Position numbers and translations under genes: made by a program. Under the pieces are notes generated by a model, which had not been told where the DNA came from, did not search any database, and was given only the letters and a program-made list of their open reading frames with translations. DNA of 64,000 nt from Vitellaria paradoxa (lineage: Eukaryota > Streptophyta > Magnoliopsida > Ericales > Sapotaceae), in NCBI GenBank assembly GCA_019916065.1, contig CM034239.1, forward strand, positions 43,106,663-43,170,662, read 5' to 3'. Of this stretch, positions 1 to 12,147 are shown in pieces. Numbering within the stretch: the first letter of the stretch is position 1; each line of letters starts with the position of its first letter.

Positions 1-106
1 ATTTAAGGGTATAATCACACATAATATAACCTAAATAGAATGAAGTGGAATAAAAGAGATAGTCCTTGTCCCTTTAGAAATATCCAAAATTTTTGTTTTT
101 CTTCCT

Positions 107-720
107 TTTTTTTTTTTTTTTTTTGTTGGGGGTCATTTTTTTATGAATGAACAAAATTTTATTAAAAAAAGGCATCAAGGAAATGCCAACCAGTGGATAG
201 AACAGAAACCTATCCCAGACTATGTAATCATTTGTTCAACAAAATGAGTGTAAATTCAGTTTTGTACTCCCATAGCACAACGATACAAACTATACAAAAG
301 CAAAATTTTCAATGTTTGTATAGTTATCTCAATGCCTTGGAATGTTTTCCTATTTCTTTTTCCAAATGACCCAAAAAACACAAAACGGTGCTAATTGCAA
401 GCCTTTCTCCTCCTTGGACTCAATTTGCATCCCCTCCAAGATATGCACAGATTCGTTACATCTCTGTGGAAGCACCAATTCACCCCAAAGCCTGACAACA
501 CCTAAGCCCACAACTCCTTTGACCACCTGCAATGTATGAAAATATGATTCTATTGATTTCGCCTGCGCTTTGTACAAGCAATATCTATTCACGAGAACAC
601 ACCCTCTTAATTGAAGATTATCCAAGGCTAGGATTCTCCCACGGATCCTACACCAAATGAAAAAAGCCACTTTCCAAGTGACTAACCTCCAAAATTTAAC
701 CCTTGCGAAATATCTATGAA
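107..720 (-). mobile_element. 5'-truncated LINE (L1-type) 3' fragment
   Basis: An open frame at 350-670 on the minus strand resembles the zinc-binding region that follows reverse transcriptase in plant LINEs (zf-RVT). It has the usual order: an aromatic 'AFFIWCRIRGRILALDNL' block, then 'RGCVLVNRYCLYK' (the C..C knuckle), and a tail 'APFCVFWVIWKKK'. The His of the usual HL.LHC motif is only partly kept (residues read SYFHTLQ), so the copy is decayed. Downstream on the minus strand comes a 3' UTR-like stretch and then a poly(A) tract, seen as T18 near 107-124 on the plus strand. No RT or endonuclease domain is present. The 5' boundary is approximate. It lies on the same strand as the RPN1 exons and may sit in one of that gene's introns. 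Confidence 0.65.
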
Positions 721-945
721 ATGGATTATCTTTCGATTAAAGACAATGCAAACCCCTAACGTTATCAAATTTGAGTTGCTTCTTCCATCATAGTGTTGAT
801 CTCAACAAGCGTTTAACATGTGTAAAACACATCTAGTTCCCTCACCCTAGTCACATGATCACCTCATGTTAACAAAGGGAAGAGGGGGAAAAAGTCCACA
901 TAACACAGAGAATGCTTAAAAAAAAAAATCCAGCAAGAAAGTGGA

Positions 946-993
<48 letters not shown>

Positions 994-3341
994 TAACTAT
1001 GAAGCACGAATACTTCAAAATGGGTGCATATCAATTTTCAACACATAATCCAAGGATGCACTAAAATATGTGCTGAATACGGCATTTGACATGATTTTTT
1101 TATTTTTTTCCTTTTAAATAGTGATCAAGGTTGGTTTGGCTAAAGAAAAAAATGTGTCTTGGTTTTTCTATAGTTTTTTTCCGTCTTATATGGCTTTTTC
1201 ACCAAAATTTAATTTCTTTTTTAGAGGTTGTAGCTTTAAGCATGTTAATCGCATTCGGGAAAAAAAAATTCATGTCCACTTGGGTAAAACCTATCCATTT
1301 GGGTAAAAAAGCAATGAAAAAGTTGGTATTTTATTTTTTCTAGCTATTACCCAAATGGATGTGAATTTTTTTTTTATTTTTTATTTTTATTATTATTATT
1401 TTTTTTTTTACAAATGTGATTAGCACGCCTAAAAGATACAACTTCTAAAAAGAAAATCAAGTTTTAATGAAAATGTCATATAAGACGAAAAAAAGTTACA
1501 AATAAGCAAAATGTTTTTTGTTGCCAAACAAGGCCTAAGTCAAGTCTAAATTTGATTAACATAAACCCTAAAACAATAAAATCTTTTCTCTTAATTTGTT
1601 ATGATTTATTATAAATTGAATTAGTCTTGAGAATGTTATATTCACATATATAAATAATAAAATTATATTACAAAAATTGTCATCTTCCAGTGCCTATGTT
1701 CTCATTTTTTTCAAAAATGCCATCTTCATGTTTGTACCGATAGCATGTCTGTAACCCCATATCCGTATTCGTGCTTCTTAGGATGAGAAAATAAGAAAAG
1801 AATTTTCAAATAACTGTCGTAACCTTGGCGGTCAATTTGATAATATTCTTTTACTCTTTAAGCATCATATCTCTTAGATGATACTGGTAAAAGTTGATAA
1901 GCCAACATTTCTTCACAAAACATGTGGCTTACATCTTAGAAGGTTGCCATCCAAGACTAGAATCATATACTTGAGTGTTTGCATCAAGTTGACTGCTAAA
2001 ACTACAATCATGATGTTGTCAACAACATTGGAAGTTGGGCACTCCCCAATCAAACAACAAAGCACTCCTAAGGACCTACAACAACAAAATGCTTGTTTAA
2101 AGATCCGACCATTGCCTTTGCATCTAGCAATCAGGAAGACAACTAATAAGATTATCATTACTACACAATCAATGCTTAGGTATAAGTAAGAAGATTACTT
2201 TTCAATAATTATTTCAGTAATATATGTTATTTCAAATAATTTTACTCCATGCACAACTCTATTAAGTTTATCTACAAGGTGCCTAAACTCCCCAATTAAA
2301 AATTGCTTCCAAACCACGTTTTTTTATAAGATGCCTAGCAACATACAAGCAACAACAGGTCCCTGAGGAAGTGGCAACTCAAACTTTCACCAACTCACAA
2401 CTTTACGCAACAGAAGTGACAAATATGTGTAATGCTTCGTCTCTAATCCCCCATCCAAACAGGATCATCCTATCTAGTCCAGTAAACTATTTAAGTCACC
2501 CAACCAACAGAACCAAAGATCATGGTCCAATCATGACTTACTTTCCATTTCACATGCTAATCCTATACATCCATTTCTAACTTCCCTTGGCTTCAAGTAT
2601 TGACCCACCTTTCTAGTGAATGCATTTCAATCCCCGCCATGCAGAAGGTTCAACCTCAGCAGTAATGCTACCATCACTCAAAACTGTTCTTACACAGGAA
2701 GTATTCTGTGTGTGCTGAATGATAATAGACGAGATTTTCTCCCATTACTTAGCCAAAAAAACAAAAAAATCTTTTAAATTTTTAGTGATTCCAATAACGT
2801 AAATTTTTTTTATCACTAAAACCCAACAAAACTATACAAACCTAAGATATAGGTGGGCAAACTAGCAAAGCACTCAGTAACTAATTACAACCATGCAACT
2901 TGTAGTCCAATATAACCTGCATTGCCACCCTATAAATTGAATTGACCATACCTCAGTTATTTTTCTGGATTTCCATTGGCCAATTCGTACCAAATGACAA
3001 GCTTCAGAACACAAATAACACCACTCCAGAGCATAACTGTTCTTGCAAAAAATAAACCATAAAAAAAAAAAAAGTGTTGAACAAAATATTACCAAAACTT
3101 CCTAACCAAGTCTTCCATTTGTAAATTTTTTAGAGCTACCAAGTACTAACTACATACTTGAACCAAAGCCCAATCAAGAACACGTGGTGTCAAATACGCA
3201 TGATCAATGATCCAGTCAACAACGCATGATCAATGACAAGACAAATACGGCAGAAATGAGAGAACCCTGCACTGATGAAAAAAAAAAAAAAAAAAATTGG
3301 CCATCAAAATAATTACAGTGGACTTGGAAAACTATGACTAC
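721..3341 (-). other. Probable RPN1 intron or truncated flank, no exon recognised
   Basis: After RPN1 exon 2 the minus strand runs to the LINE fragment without any exon I could match to RPN1. The next expected block is the conserved QEIRT/SSMTSVPKPLKFLRP region, and it was not found. The stretch holds an AT then AG microsatellite (about 947-994), A/T homopolymers (3274-3296, 1370-1410) and short open frames without family resemblance. Confidence 0.4.
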
Positions 3342-3697
3342 CTCATACTCTCAATGGCAACTTTCTGCATCCCAGGATCCGAGTCATGAACCCTCTCCAC
3401 GTACAACTCCAATTGTTGCTTCAACGCCAAATCCTCCTCCGACTGCACATCCACAGAGCCAACTTAGAATAACAATTTGGAAGTTTAAACAATGTACAAC
3501 ACAAGACCTTCCCGCTTCTTCTCTTTTCTTTTCTTTTCTTTTCTTTTTCCATTAGTTTCTCAAGAACCAAACACTATCGAACTCACGAGATCTTCGTTCT
3601 TCTTATCCCTTTTCTTGGGGTCCTTCGACGGGGCCTTCACTGACGCCTCCTCTCGAGACGTTCCGCTGCCACTGGCGCTGTTTGGATTCGGCGCCAT
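3342..3697 (-). CDS. RPN1: 26S proteasome regulatory subunit RPN1 (PSMD2), exons 1-2, partial
   Basis: RPN1 is a large scaffold subunit of the 19S regulatory particle base. It binds ubiquitin receptors and UBL shuttle proteins. Exon 1 is 3697-3587 (37 codons): ATG, then MAPNPNSASGSG and a Lys/Asp-rich stretch ending KDPKKRDKKNEDL, with donor GTGAGT. Exon 2 is 3442-3342, after a CAG acceptor: SEEDLALKQQLELYVERV, then HDSDPGMQKVAIESM, ending in AG before donor GTAGTC. This N-terminus (acidic/basic lead, then the EEDL..K..LELYVERV..D...QK.A.ESMR block) is what plant RPN1 looks like. The full protein is near 890 residues, so more than 90% is missing. The gene either continues past the left edge through an intron of more than 3.3 kb, or is a truncated copy. 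Intron 1 is 144 bp. An in-frame reading upstream of 3697 exists, but homology favours the MAPN start. Confidence 0.85.
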
Positions 3698-3900
3698 AAC
3701 AAATAGCTGAGAGATTCCGGTGGGTAATAGATGAAAAAACCTAGAGGATGATGATTGCCTGGCAGTTATACCGCAAATTCCCACTCAAAACAGCATTATC
3801 TGAGAGAATCAGAGAAGATTTGAATCAAAACCCTCGTCACAAATGAGGCTTTCGTTTCCTGCAAGTTAGCGCCATTTCTCTTTAAAGGAAGTGGAGCGAA

Positions 3901-3930
3901 GCGGGGCGGGGCGGGGCGGGGCGGGGCGGA
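3901..3930. repeat. Six tandem GCGGG units upstream of RPN1
   Basis: Six consecutive 5-bp units GCGGG (the last GCGGA) lie about 205 bp upstream of the RPN1 start codon in otherwise AT-rich DNA. The G-rich strand is the plus strand, which is the template strand for RPN1. The runs of four G separated by single C could fold as a G-quadruplex. The position fits the promoter or 5' leader of RPN1. Confidence 0.8.
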
Positions 3931-4690
3931 CTTGAGTTGGGTATTGAGAATATTGTCTTGGCATTTTGGGTCTAATTTTAAAAAGTCCATTTAGGAAGAG
4001 TAGCCATTAGTTAAGGGTAATGGTTATTTTAACAGTGGTTGAATTTTTTTACTCTCTTGTATTTTAATTTTCTTTTAAACTTTTAAGTCAATTTAATAAA
4101 ACAAGTTAACCACGTAAAAAAAAGTCACTTTTTTCCTTTCCAAATACAAAATTAGTTAGTTTTTTTTTAACTAACTACTAGCCATTAGTCATTTTTTTTT
4201 CCAAACATAAAATTGGTTAACTTTTTTTTTAGTTAACTACTAGTCATTAACCAATGATAATTATTCCCAAACAAAACCTAAGGCTCTTATACGTTTTGTT
4301 TATGAGTTTGAGAGAGGGAGAATAAAAATATTAAAAAGAAAAAAGAACAACGTAGAAGAAAATGGGAATTTTGGGCAGTGTTGATTGTTTGGATTGTTTT
4401 GACTAATTTTCATTTAAAAATAATGATAATAACAACAAGGAATAGAATATGAGTATTGTAGAAGAGGTAAAGACGATTTTTTATCAGTGATATATTTGTC
4501 TCTACAATAAAAAAATAATAACAAAGTGAGAAGTAAGACTAATGAAAATTGGATCAATTTTAATAACGTTAGAAGCAAGACTAATAAAAATTAGATCAAT
4601 TTTAATAACTTCTCAAAGTAAGATCGATGAGTTTAATATCTAAAATAAATATAATTACATAAATTTCGAGAAAAGATAAGCTGAGACAAT

Positions 4691-4858
4691 GGCTGCATTT
4701 TGAGTTAAACAAAATAAAATAAAATCTTATAAATCTCATAAACACGAATTACGAGATAATAAAATTTAAATTCTTCACTTATTATACGAATTACGAGACA
4801 TTTACTTTTAAAATTTTATTTTATTTTATACACTTTTATATAACTTCAAATACACCTA
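4691..4858 (-). mobile_element. MITE, family H (inverted copy of 18062-18230)
   Basis: About 168 bp beginning GGCTGCATTTTGAGTT and ending CTTCAAATACACCT. The interior holds two 'aattacgagaca/aattacgagata' blocks and terminal AAAATAAAATAAAATC and GATTT-type runs. The same layout appears inverted at 18062-18230, where the ends read AGGGTGTGTTTGGAGTTG and GCTCCAAACAGAGCC. No coding capacity. The Tourist-like assignment rests on the GTTTGGAG-type ends. Confidence 0.7.
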
Positions 4859-5949
4859 ATTTAGGCACCTGGTTGTGTTGCTGGTTAACAGACATTAAAG
4901 TCATTGATTTAGATACCTGGGGTTACAACTTGAACATTTAGGAGTGTTAGGTGTAATAAAAATCGCTGAAAATTTCTGAAAATTTTTAAGAATTTATGAG
5001 AATTTTTAAAATTTTTTAACACATTTTGTACTCTTTGTACTTCGTAAAACAACTATAAATTTATATATACCAATAAATTTTTTACAAATCCTAATAACAT
5101 TTCACAAATCCCAATAATTTATCTACAAATCCCAAAAATATTTTGTATCTTTCAATAAATTCTGATATAAAATCATTCCGAAGGATCTAAAAAAACCGTT
5201 TGGACAGTTTTTCTCTCAAAAAAATTAGTACAAAAGTCAAAAAGTTTCATTATTCATCTCTGAAAAACGTGATTTAATGACTGCGTACCAAATGTCAAGA
5301 AATCACCTAAACTACATTTGTCGTTATTTTTTGTCATACCATACGCTCCCTTAATTTAAAATTCCAAATCAATCGAAAAAGTTAGTATATGGACTGCCAA
5401 AAATTTTACCAAATAAGTTCTTGCTGTAGTCTATTAGAACTTTAGATTACCTTTAACTGGTATATATTTGAGTATTTTTCATTTTATATTTGCTCTTCGT
5501 GCACTTGAAAATATATTGGTCTCGTGTGGAGTAAGAAAAAATAAGATAAATTGAGATAAAATGTGATTTGAAGTTAATTTTGGCACCCTTTTTTTTTAAA
5601 TAGCAAACCGTGAGAACAGTTTTCCAAATTCGTTCTCACAGATTCAAAAAATTTCACAAAAAATAGCAATAATGATACTCGTTTGAAAGCTTTCAACACG
5701 AAAAATATGATTATATAAAAAATTTACACATTCGGTTAACTTATTTTTCAGATTTTTTTATTTTTTTAACGAAATATTAAAAATTTTTGAAATTAGTGAT
5801 GACGGAAAAATTAGAAGTAAAAGCGTTGTTAGAGATTTATAGAATTTTTTAGAGGTTTATAATATGCAAAACGAGACCATTGTGGTCGAGCATGGTTTGG
5901 CTAAAAGCACATCTGACGACCAAGCCAATAGAGGAAGAAGAAAAAGAGA

Positions 5950-6012
5950 GGTTTCTCATGTATCTTTTTTTTTTTTTTTTTGAAGCTGAGAAATTGGTTT
6001 CTCATGTATCTT
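5950..6012 (-). mobile_element. Very short retro-insertion flanked by a 17-bp direct repeat
   Basis: GGTTTCTCATGTATCTT occurs at 5950-5966 and again at 5996-6012. Between the copies lie a T tract and 14-15 other bases. Read on the minus strand this is a short unique segment followed by poly(A), which is the pattern left by target-primed reverse transcription with extreme 5' truncation. Confidence 0.5.
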
Positions 6013-8157
6013 GGACATAATTTTTTCTACATTAATCCTCCTCTTATATAATGGATGTATAGAAATAGTTATTTTCCCGTCTTCTTGCGCCTAATAATGG
6101 AACGTTACTTTCATCCCCAAGTTTGGAGGAAACGTGGGATGAGAGGCTGCCATGTGTTTTTGTGGTATCCATTAATATTTTATGACTTTTAGTTACAACA
6201 GCGGCGGAGTCAAAATTCGATAAGTGAAATTAAAATTTTGAGATTTCTATTTTAATTTTTTTTTTCCCTAAATGCAAAATTTTTGCACAAGTTGAAGAAA
6301 AAAATAAATTTTAAAGTGAGGTCAAATGTGTAAAATCAGAGTAAAAATTGTATACATTTTTAATAAATTTTGGGAGCAACCTACTCTCGTCCATACGTGT
6401 CTCCGCCCGCACTTTCAAGTATCCCACTTATGAGGTGTTTAAAGTGACAAAAAGTAAGATAATTTGAGATAATTTATGAGTTCGTAACTCATGCAGTAAG
6501 ATAAAAAATAAATAATTTTTAAAAATTTTAAAAAATTTTCATAAGTTTTCGACTTTTTTTTAGTAACACGTGATATTTTTAAGTATTTTTATATAAGGGA
6601 AACGGTGTCGTCGTTATTGTGCTTGCGTTACTGTTTAGGAAAATAGCAATACTTCCATAAAGATTTGCTACCACTTGTACGGACATTACGTAACTCAATA
6701 ATAAAGATGGATAGAATTTAAAGAAAAAGATGTGCTACTCTTTAACTTTTTACCAAAACTATATATTTAGTTTCTTAAGCTGTAGCAACATCAATTTGTG
6801 CTGATTAAAAAAGAAAATCCTAATTTGCCCCTGCACCTGAAAACCAAAAAAAAAAAAAAAAGAAAAAGTTCCCCCTTAAAAAGAAAAGGGCAAAATATGG
6901 CATCGCTCTTTGAAGCATGCCATTTGACCATAATGCTTTGGTTGTAAACTGGATATGCCAAAAAAAAGAAGGGAGAAATAATATTATTAATTTGTGTACG
7001 TAATTTTTGTATATTTAAAATTGGTAAAATTTGATAGTTCATTTTGGTTTGTCTATTTTCCACTTTATTTTTAAAATAAATAAATAAATAAATAAATGAA
7101 AAACATGTTTGATTTAGAGAATTTTTTTAGAAAAATATACTTGATTGAAAAAAAAAACAAAAAATAATAACAAGATGTCACTTTTCACGTATAATAAAAA
7201 ATAAACAAAGTTTTCCAAACCAAACACAACCTGAAGTTTTTGACAAATGTCTGGTTGTTTTCTTATTATTTTTCTAACTTAACAAAATAAAAAAATTTAA
7301 AAATTTTTTTTCACTTTATTTTGCTTTCACACAATTTTCCTTCACTTTTCTTTTCACATCAAAAATTCATGCTACAAACAACCATTACTCTCTTCCTTAA
7401 GAGGGTATGGCCACAAGCAGCCAACATAGAAGAAATTCCTCCATCTCAAAAAGTGGTTTGAGGAACCTTCAAATTGATGGAATTATTGACATAGTTTTGG
7501 GAGTACCCTGCTAATTAAAGAAGTGGGGATAATTGTCTCATTCTGAGAAGGAATCCCAGAAAGCTGAACCTAATACCCACCTTATTTAGAATTTCAATTT
7601 ATTCTCATTGCTTTTGATTGCATCGATAGAATTCAATTTCTACTTCATCTTTTATCCCCAAACATCCAAACGAGGAAGACTATCAATTGATGGAAGTTTA
7701 GCAGTATATTGTCTTTTGCAAAATTAAAAAAAAAAAAAAGATGTGGGTTTTTCATGAATTCTATTTTACGATCTAATTTTTGTTTTTCGCAATAATTAAA
7801 AGTTTGTACTAATAAAATTTCAAAGTAAAATAGGATTTTTTTCATACACTTAAGAAATAACAGCAGCAAGAAGCACGATGATTTGATTTCATTCCATTGT
7901 AAAGAAACCAAACACGGCATCACATAATTGGGGAAAAAAAAAAAAAGGTGCAGATTTAAATGACTTCTCCCTCTCCTTCTCCTCCTCAAAGCACAAAAAC
8001 AAAACAATTGTGCAAACACAAAGTTCAAGAACACCTATATATATATATATATATAAATTAGACATTCTTTCAAATTAATCATGTATAAAAAAACAAACTC
8101 TCCCTCTATTCCACGGTGATCAAAACAAGTGATAATTAAAGACCAACAGCAGCATTT

Positions 8158-8316
8158 TTAGGGAATAAACTCCCCTTGAGTCTGAGGGTAGTACCCCTGC
8201 TGCCTCTCATATTCCTCCATGGAGTCAAACTCATACTGGGTTTTACCAAAATACCCTCCATAGTTGCTTCCCCTCACAACAGCTGGCTGCTGGTACCCAT
8301 TACTATTCCTATAGTA

Positions 8317-8356
<40 letters not shown>

Positions 8357-8868
8357 TCATTCCCAGCATGGTAATAATATTTTCCATTCTCCAAGTACCT
8401 TGTGTCGCTCATCCCTTGCTTCTCCCCAGCCACATAATTACCATTATAGTTGTATTTGGTATTGTAGTAGCCATTAGTGTTATAATTGTTGCCGTTGTAG
8501 GGGTTGCTGGTTTCCTCCCTGTAATTCTGGCTGAGCACTTCACCCCGGAATTCGTTCTCATCATCGCCGGAAATGGTGGCGGCGGCGGAGGTGGAGGTGG
8601 TGGTGGAGGGAGGGAACTGGCTAGACTCATGATGACCAAAAAGGCCATAGCCATTGCCGGTCATGGGGGGTAGTGTTGTTCCTTCTACTGGTGCTGGTGC
8701 AGGAGAAGGTGAAGGAGCTAACTCTGGGGCTAATTGCGGTTGCCTGTGGTGGCTGTGGGTGGCCTTGCTGAAGTGCTTGCTCTCTCTGGCTTCAACTTTG
8801 AGGGAGACAAAGAGAAATAGACCTACGAGGAAGAGAAGAGAGAGGGGTTTTGCATAGTGATGAGCCAT
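8158..8868 (-). CDS. Protein E6-like, secreted Pro/Asn/Tyr-rich cell-wall protein
   Basis: Intronless, 236 codons. Family E6 was first described from cotton fibre; its biochemical role is not established. The N-terminus (residues 1-27, MAHHYAKPLSLLFLVGLFLF...VEA) is a typical signal peptide. Residues about 43-70 are rich in AP and SP dipeptides, like arabinogalactan-type hydroxyproline glycosylation sites. Next come N/Y/G-rich repeats (NGNNYNTNGYYNTKYNYNGNY), the E6 signature GMSDTRYLENGKYYYH, 13 consecutive Asn (residues 172-184, encoded by an AAT repeat) and a C-terminal block FGKTQYEFDSMEEYE. The signal peptide sets the start at 8868; an upstream in-frame reading through the AT repeat would put a long non-signal leader before it. 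Product probably extracellular. The Asn run is a microsatellite and so likely varies in length between alleles. Confidence 0.88.
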
Positions 8869-8956
8869 GAATAAAGAAAGAGATGAGAGAGCTGAAATAA
8901 CTCTAGTTTTTTGGTGAATTAATTTGCTTGGGATTGAGATATCTATATCTATCCAT

Positions 8957-8982
8957 AAATATATATATATATATATATATAG
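8957..8982 (-). promoter_or_regulatory. TATA-type promoter / AT microsatellite ahead of E6
   Basis: An uninterrupted (AT)n tract of about 24 bp lies about 90-115 bp upstream of the E6 start codon. A CT-rich leader (CAGCTCTCTCATCTCTTTC on the minus strand) follows it. The spacing suits a TATA region with a short 5' UTR. The same tract is a simple repeat, so its promoter role is inferred. Confidence 0.4.
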
Positions 8983-9474
8983 GGGCATGTGTCTTAATTT
9001 GAAAAATTGCCGGGATAATATGCGGGGATTGTGGGGGATGTGATGTGAAAGGACTCTGTGGGGTATGGAAAATTATGAGATTTTGGTGCACCCCTGCATG
9101 TGCATTCTGTTAGAATGTCCAACAAAGGGAGGCTCCTAATCTTTGTTGTGGAAAAGCACAAGCTTTGTAGTCACTGTCAAAAAAAAAAAAAGAAAAAAGC
9201 GAAAGATGGGTATTTTTATTTGTAGATGCTTTAAAGAGAGAGAAGCATGCATTTCCTCCTTTGATGGAGGGCAGCATAGAATAATGGAGGAGGAGGGGGG
9301 TCCATTTCACTTTGGCAGTTGAATTAGTAAGGGAGGCAATTTTTGTATGTTTAAATCTGTGGATTTGCTTGTTAGTATTATTATCATTATTATTTTTATT
9401 TTAAGAATAAAAGAGATATATTATATTTATCTCGGGACATTATTTTCAAATAAAGAAAGTAAAATAAAGAGTAC

Positions 9475-9628
9475 ATTCAGAGTGACAAAAGAGTGAGATA
9501 AAATAAAATAAAATAAAATAAGTTATAAATTCGTAATTCGTGTAACAAAATAAAAAGTAAATTTTTTTTTTTAATTTTTTAATATTTTTCACCGTTTTAC
9601 TGATTTTTTGTCACCTAAACGAAGCCAA
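9475..9628. mobile_element. Tourist-like MITE
   Basis: Starts near 'TCAGAGTGACAAAAGAGTGAG' and ends 'TTTTTTGTCACCTAAACGAAGCC', giving inverted GTGACAAAA ends. The interior has the family pattern: 'gtgagataaaataaaa', then 'taaattcgtaattcgtgtaac', then T/A runs. It matches the copies at 19227-19390 and (inverted) 10371-10515. Confidence 0.6.
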
Positions 9629-9795
9629 AATCATTAATTTCATTTAAGTTTTCATGTGGCTGATTCCATGTTTCATTTATTACGCATGGACATAAGCTAC
9701 TCAAGCACTCCAAAAATGTCATCATTCACTTCTTGGACCACACACAGTTTTATTTATTAATTTTTTTCAAGCCTACTAGATAAGTAACTTAACCA

Positions 9796-9828
<33 letters not shown>

Positions 9829-10370
9829 GTATTATTGTATTAATGAAGATCTACGTAAAAGCTAAGCAAATTCCGATAACACAAATATATTAAAAGAAAA
9901 TTAGTACTTTTTTAAGGAAATTTATACTTATAACAGCAACATTTTTAAAATTAAAATACACATTAGTATGATATATTTTTTTAAATTGATAGACCCATAA
10001 ATCAAATTTATTCTGCATAAATGTTTATATATAAATAATATAATATTACTTATGAGAAAAATATATAGTTACCTCATTCAACTCTTACATGGATAATATA
10101 GCTAGTAGTACTCGACACAATATGGTAATTTAATATCACACGAGACACAACATGAATTGCTGAGAAAAAATTTTTGAATTTGACTCGATTATGAAACTAA
10201 ATTCATTATTTACATGTGCATTAACTTTTAAAATGCTTGAGCATTAGAAACATAAATAAACGCAATCATAATTAAACACAAACAACATGGCATATTAATC
10301 CAAATTACTATCCCTAGGATGAATTTGTGTTTGTGTGTGTATATTTATATATATGTATAAGATAGGTAAA

Positions 10371-10515
10371 TAAGGTGTGTCTGGTGTAATGAAAAATATT
10401 AAAAAATTTTAAAAATTTTTAAAAATCTCTAAAAATCATTTATTTTTTATTTTACTGTATGAATTACAAACTAACAAATTATCTTATTTTATCTCACTTT
10501 TTGTTACTCCAAATG
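10371..10515. mobile_element. Tourist-like MITE, inverted relative to 9475 copy
   Basis: Begins AAGGTGTGTCTGGTGTAATG and ends CACTTTTTGTTACTCCAAATG. The interior 'ttattttttattttactgtatgaattacaaact' followed by 'ttatctcattt..atctcacttttt' is the reverse complement of the family pattern seen at 19227-19390. Boundaries are approximate. Confidence 0.55.
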
Positions 10516-10650
10516 TCTTCCAAAAGATGAAATGTGGTGTGTCAAACGAAATAATAATTAAGATTTGAGTAACTAACCATGAGTTATGATCAGTGAAAAA
10601 ATAGTAAATTGAAAAAGAAAAAAAAAAGATAAAGAAAGTGAAGGTTTGCT

Positions 10651-10708
10651 GATGCTGCTTTGACAAACTAAAGCCGGGGTGATGCTGCTTTGACAAACTA
10701 AAGCCGGG
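10651..10708. repeat. Tandem duplication of a 30-bp unit
   Basis: The unit starting GATGCTGCTTTGACAAACTA and ending AAGCCGGGGT is present twice head to tail (10651-10680, 10681-10708). The second copy has one G fewer in its final G run. The near identity points to a recent duplication. Confidence 0.9.
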
Positions 10709-12147
10709 TGATATGAAATCATTTAAGTCTGCCTTATTGATTGAGCATAATGGGCTCGTCAGCGTGATTATTGGAAATTTGGAATAAAGAAAATGAAAGG
10801 GGAGTCAAAGTAATGCATAAGCCTAGATTTCAGATCGTTTGACTTTAGACTGTATGTACAGTAATGAGCTGGGCTGGACTTTGTTGGGTTTCATAGGCCC
10901 ATTAAATAGACCCATATTGACGCGATGGCCCTTGTTATCCCATTTTTTTTATTTTCAGAAGGGGTCTGCATGCAGTGTTATTAAATTTTGCCAAAAAATA
11001 AATAAAAAATAGATAATTTTGAATCTGAGTGTTCAATGAATTTTTTTTAAAATGTGAAAAAATTGGTAAAAATTAAAAAATACTAGTAAAAGTTATAAAA
11101 AATTAAAAATAATTAGATAAAGTTTTTTTTTGGGGGTCGTTGATTTCTAGAAGAATGAAAATTGAAACCACCAAAAAAAAAAAATTCCGTATATTATTTT
11201 TCAAGCAATACAAAACAGGGAAAAGCTTCTAGGCTCTCCCCGAGTCAGATCTCCAAGAGTCATTTGGGCTTAGTCTTAACATCAGGCCCAAGCTTTACAA
11301 TGGTTAGGCTTGGGTCCAAGATAGTTTTTTTTTTTTTTTTTTTTTTTTTGTCAGTGAATACGCTTTAAATTAGACGTGAGTGTATATAATGCATATACGT
11401 GATGATAATTAGGGGTAAGTACACTTCACTCTTTTAACATGATCCTCTCTAATTTAAAAATCAAAACATAATTATTTTGTATTTTGGATTAAAATAAAAT
11501 ACTGACTGAATTTATTAGATTTATCTAGATTTGTGTCTTATGAGTCAAAATTAGTTAAGGAGGAAATAATACCATAAAAATAGATTCATAAAATAACTTT
11601 TTTGATTATTTTATCTTAAATTTAACATATTTTATTTTTTTAAAAAATTAATTTACCATTATTTTTTATAAATATGTTTTTTTTTTAATTACTACATATA
11701 AGTTTGTATGATACGTGTGACATAAATTTAATTAAATTTAATATTCTTTTTATCAATTTGTACTTTAATTTAAATTATGAATGAATTATGTGTTGACTTT
11801 TAAACAAAGAATAATCAACTTTTTTGGGTATGTTTAGGATTGTTTCTCTGTAACCTATATATATATAAGTGCAGTTAGTAGCTAGTTTGGTATAGTTTTT
11901 TTCTTTGTAAACTATTACTTATAGAAATGTCTATAGACACGGTTAATTTTGTTAAATCACGTAAATTTGTGTCTTCTTGTCATTATCTATTTATTTATTT
12001 ATTTCTTTTGTTCGTTTCTACTCAACTTCACCCATCTTTATCTCCATCGCCATTACTACCACCCATATATCGCTACCATTACTATTGTGGCTGCCCACCT
12101 GCCCACCCACACACCTATCTATCACTATTACCTCCACCACTAACTTA

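Larger units (their letters stand above)
3931..8157. other. Intergenic, AT-rich, MITE-bearing
   Basis: No gene recognised between RPN1 and E6. The stretch holds a MITE (4691-4858), a probable Tourist-like element near 6431-6572, a tiny retro-insertion with a 17-bp duplication (5950-6012), a TAAA tract (about 7076-7098) and poly-A/T runs. The stretch 7380-7640 is less repetitive but shows no coding pattern. Confidence 0.6.

Noticed and set aside
8176..8673. 165-codon plus-strand frame with poly-Ile and poly-Gly
   Set aside because: It is antisense to the E6-like gene; the homopolymers are the reverse reading of its Asn and Ser/Thr codons.
8869..8988. 40-residue N-terminal extension of the E6-like protein
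   Set aside because: It reads through the AT microsatellite and would bury the signal peptide.
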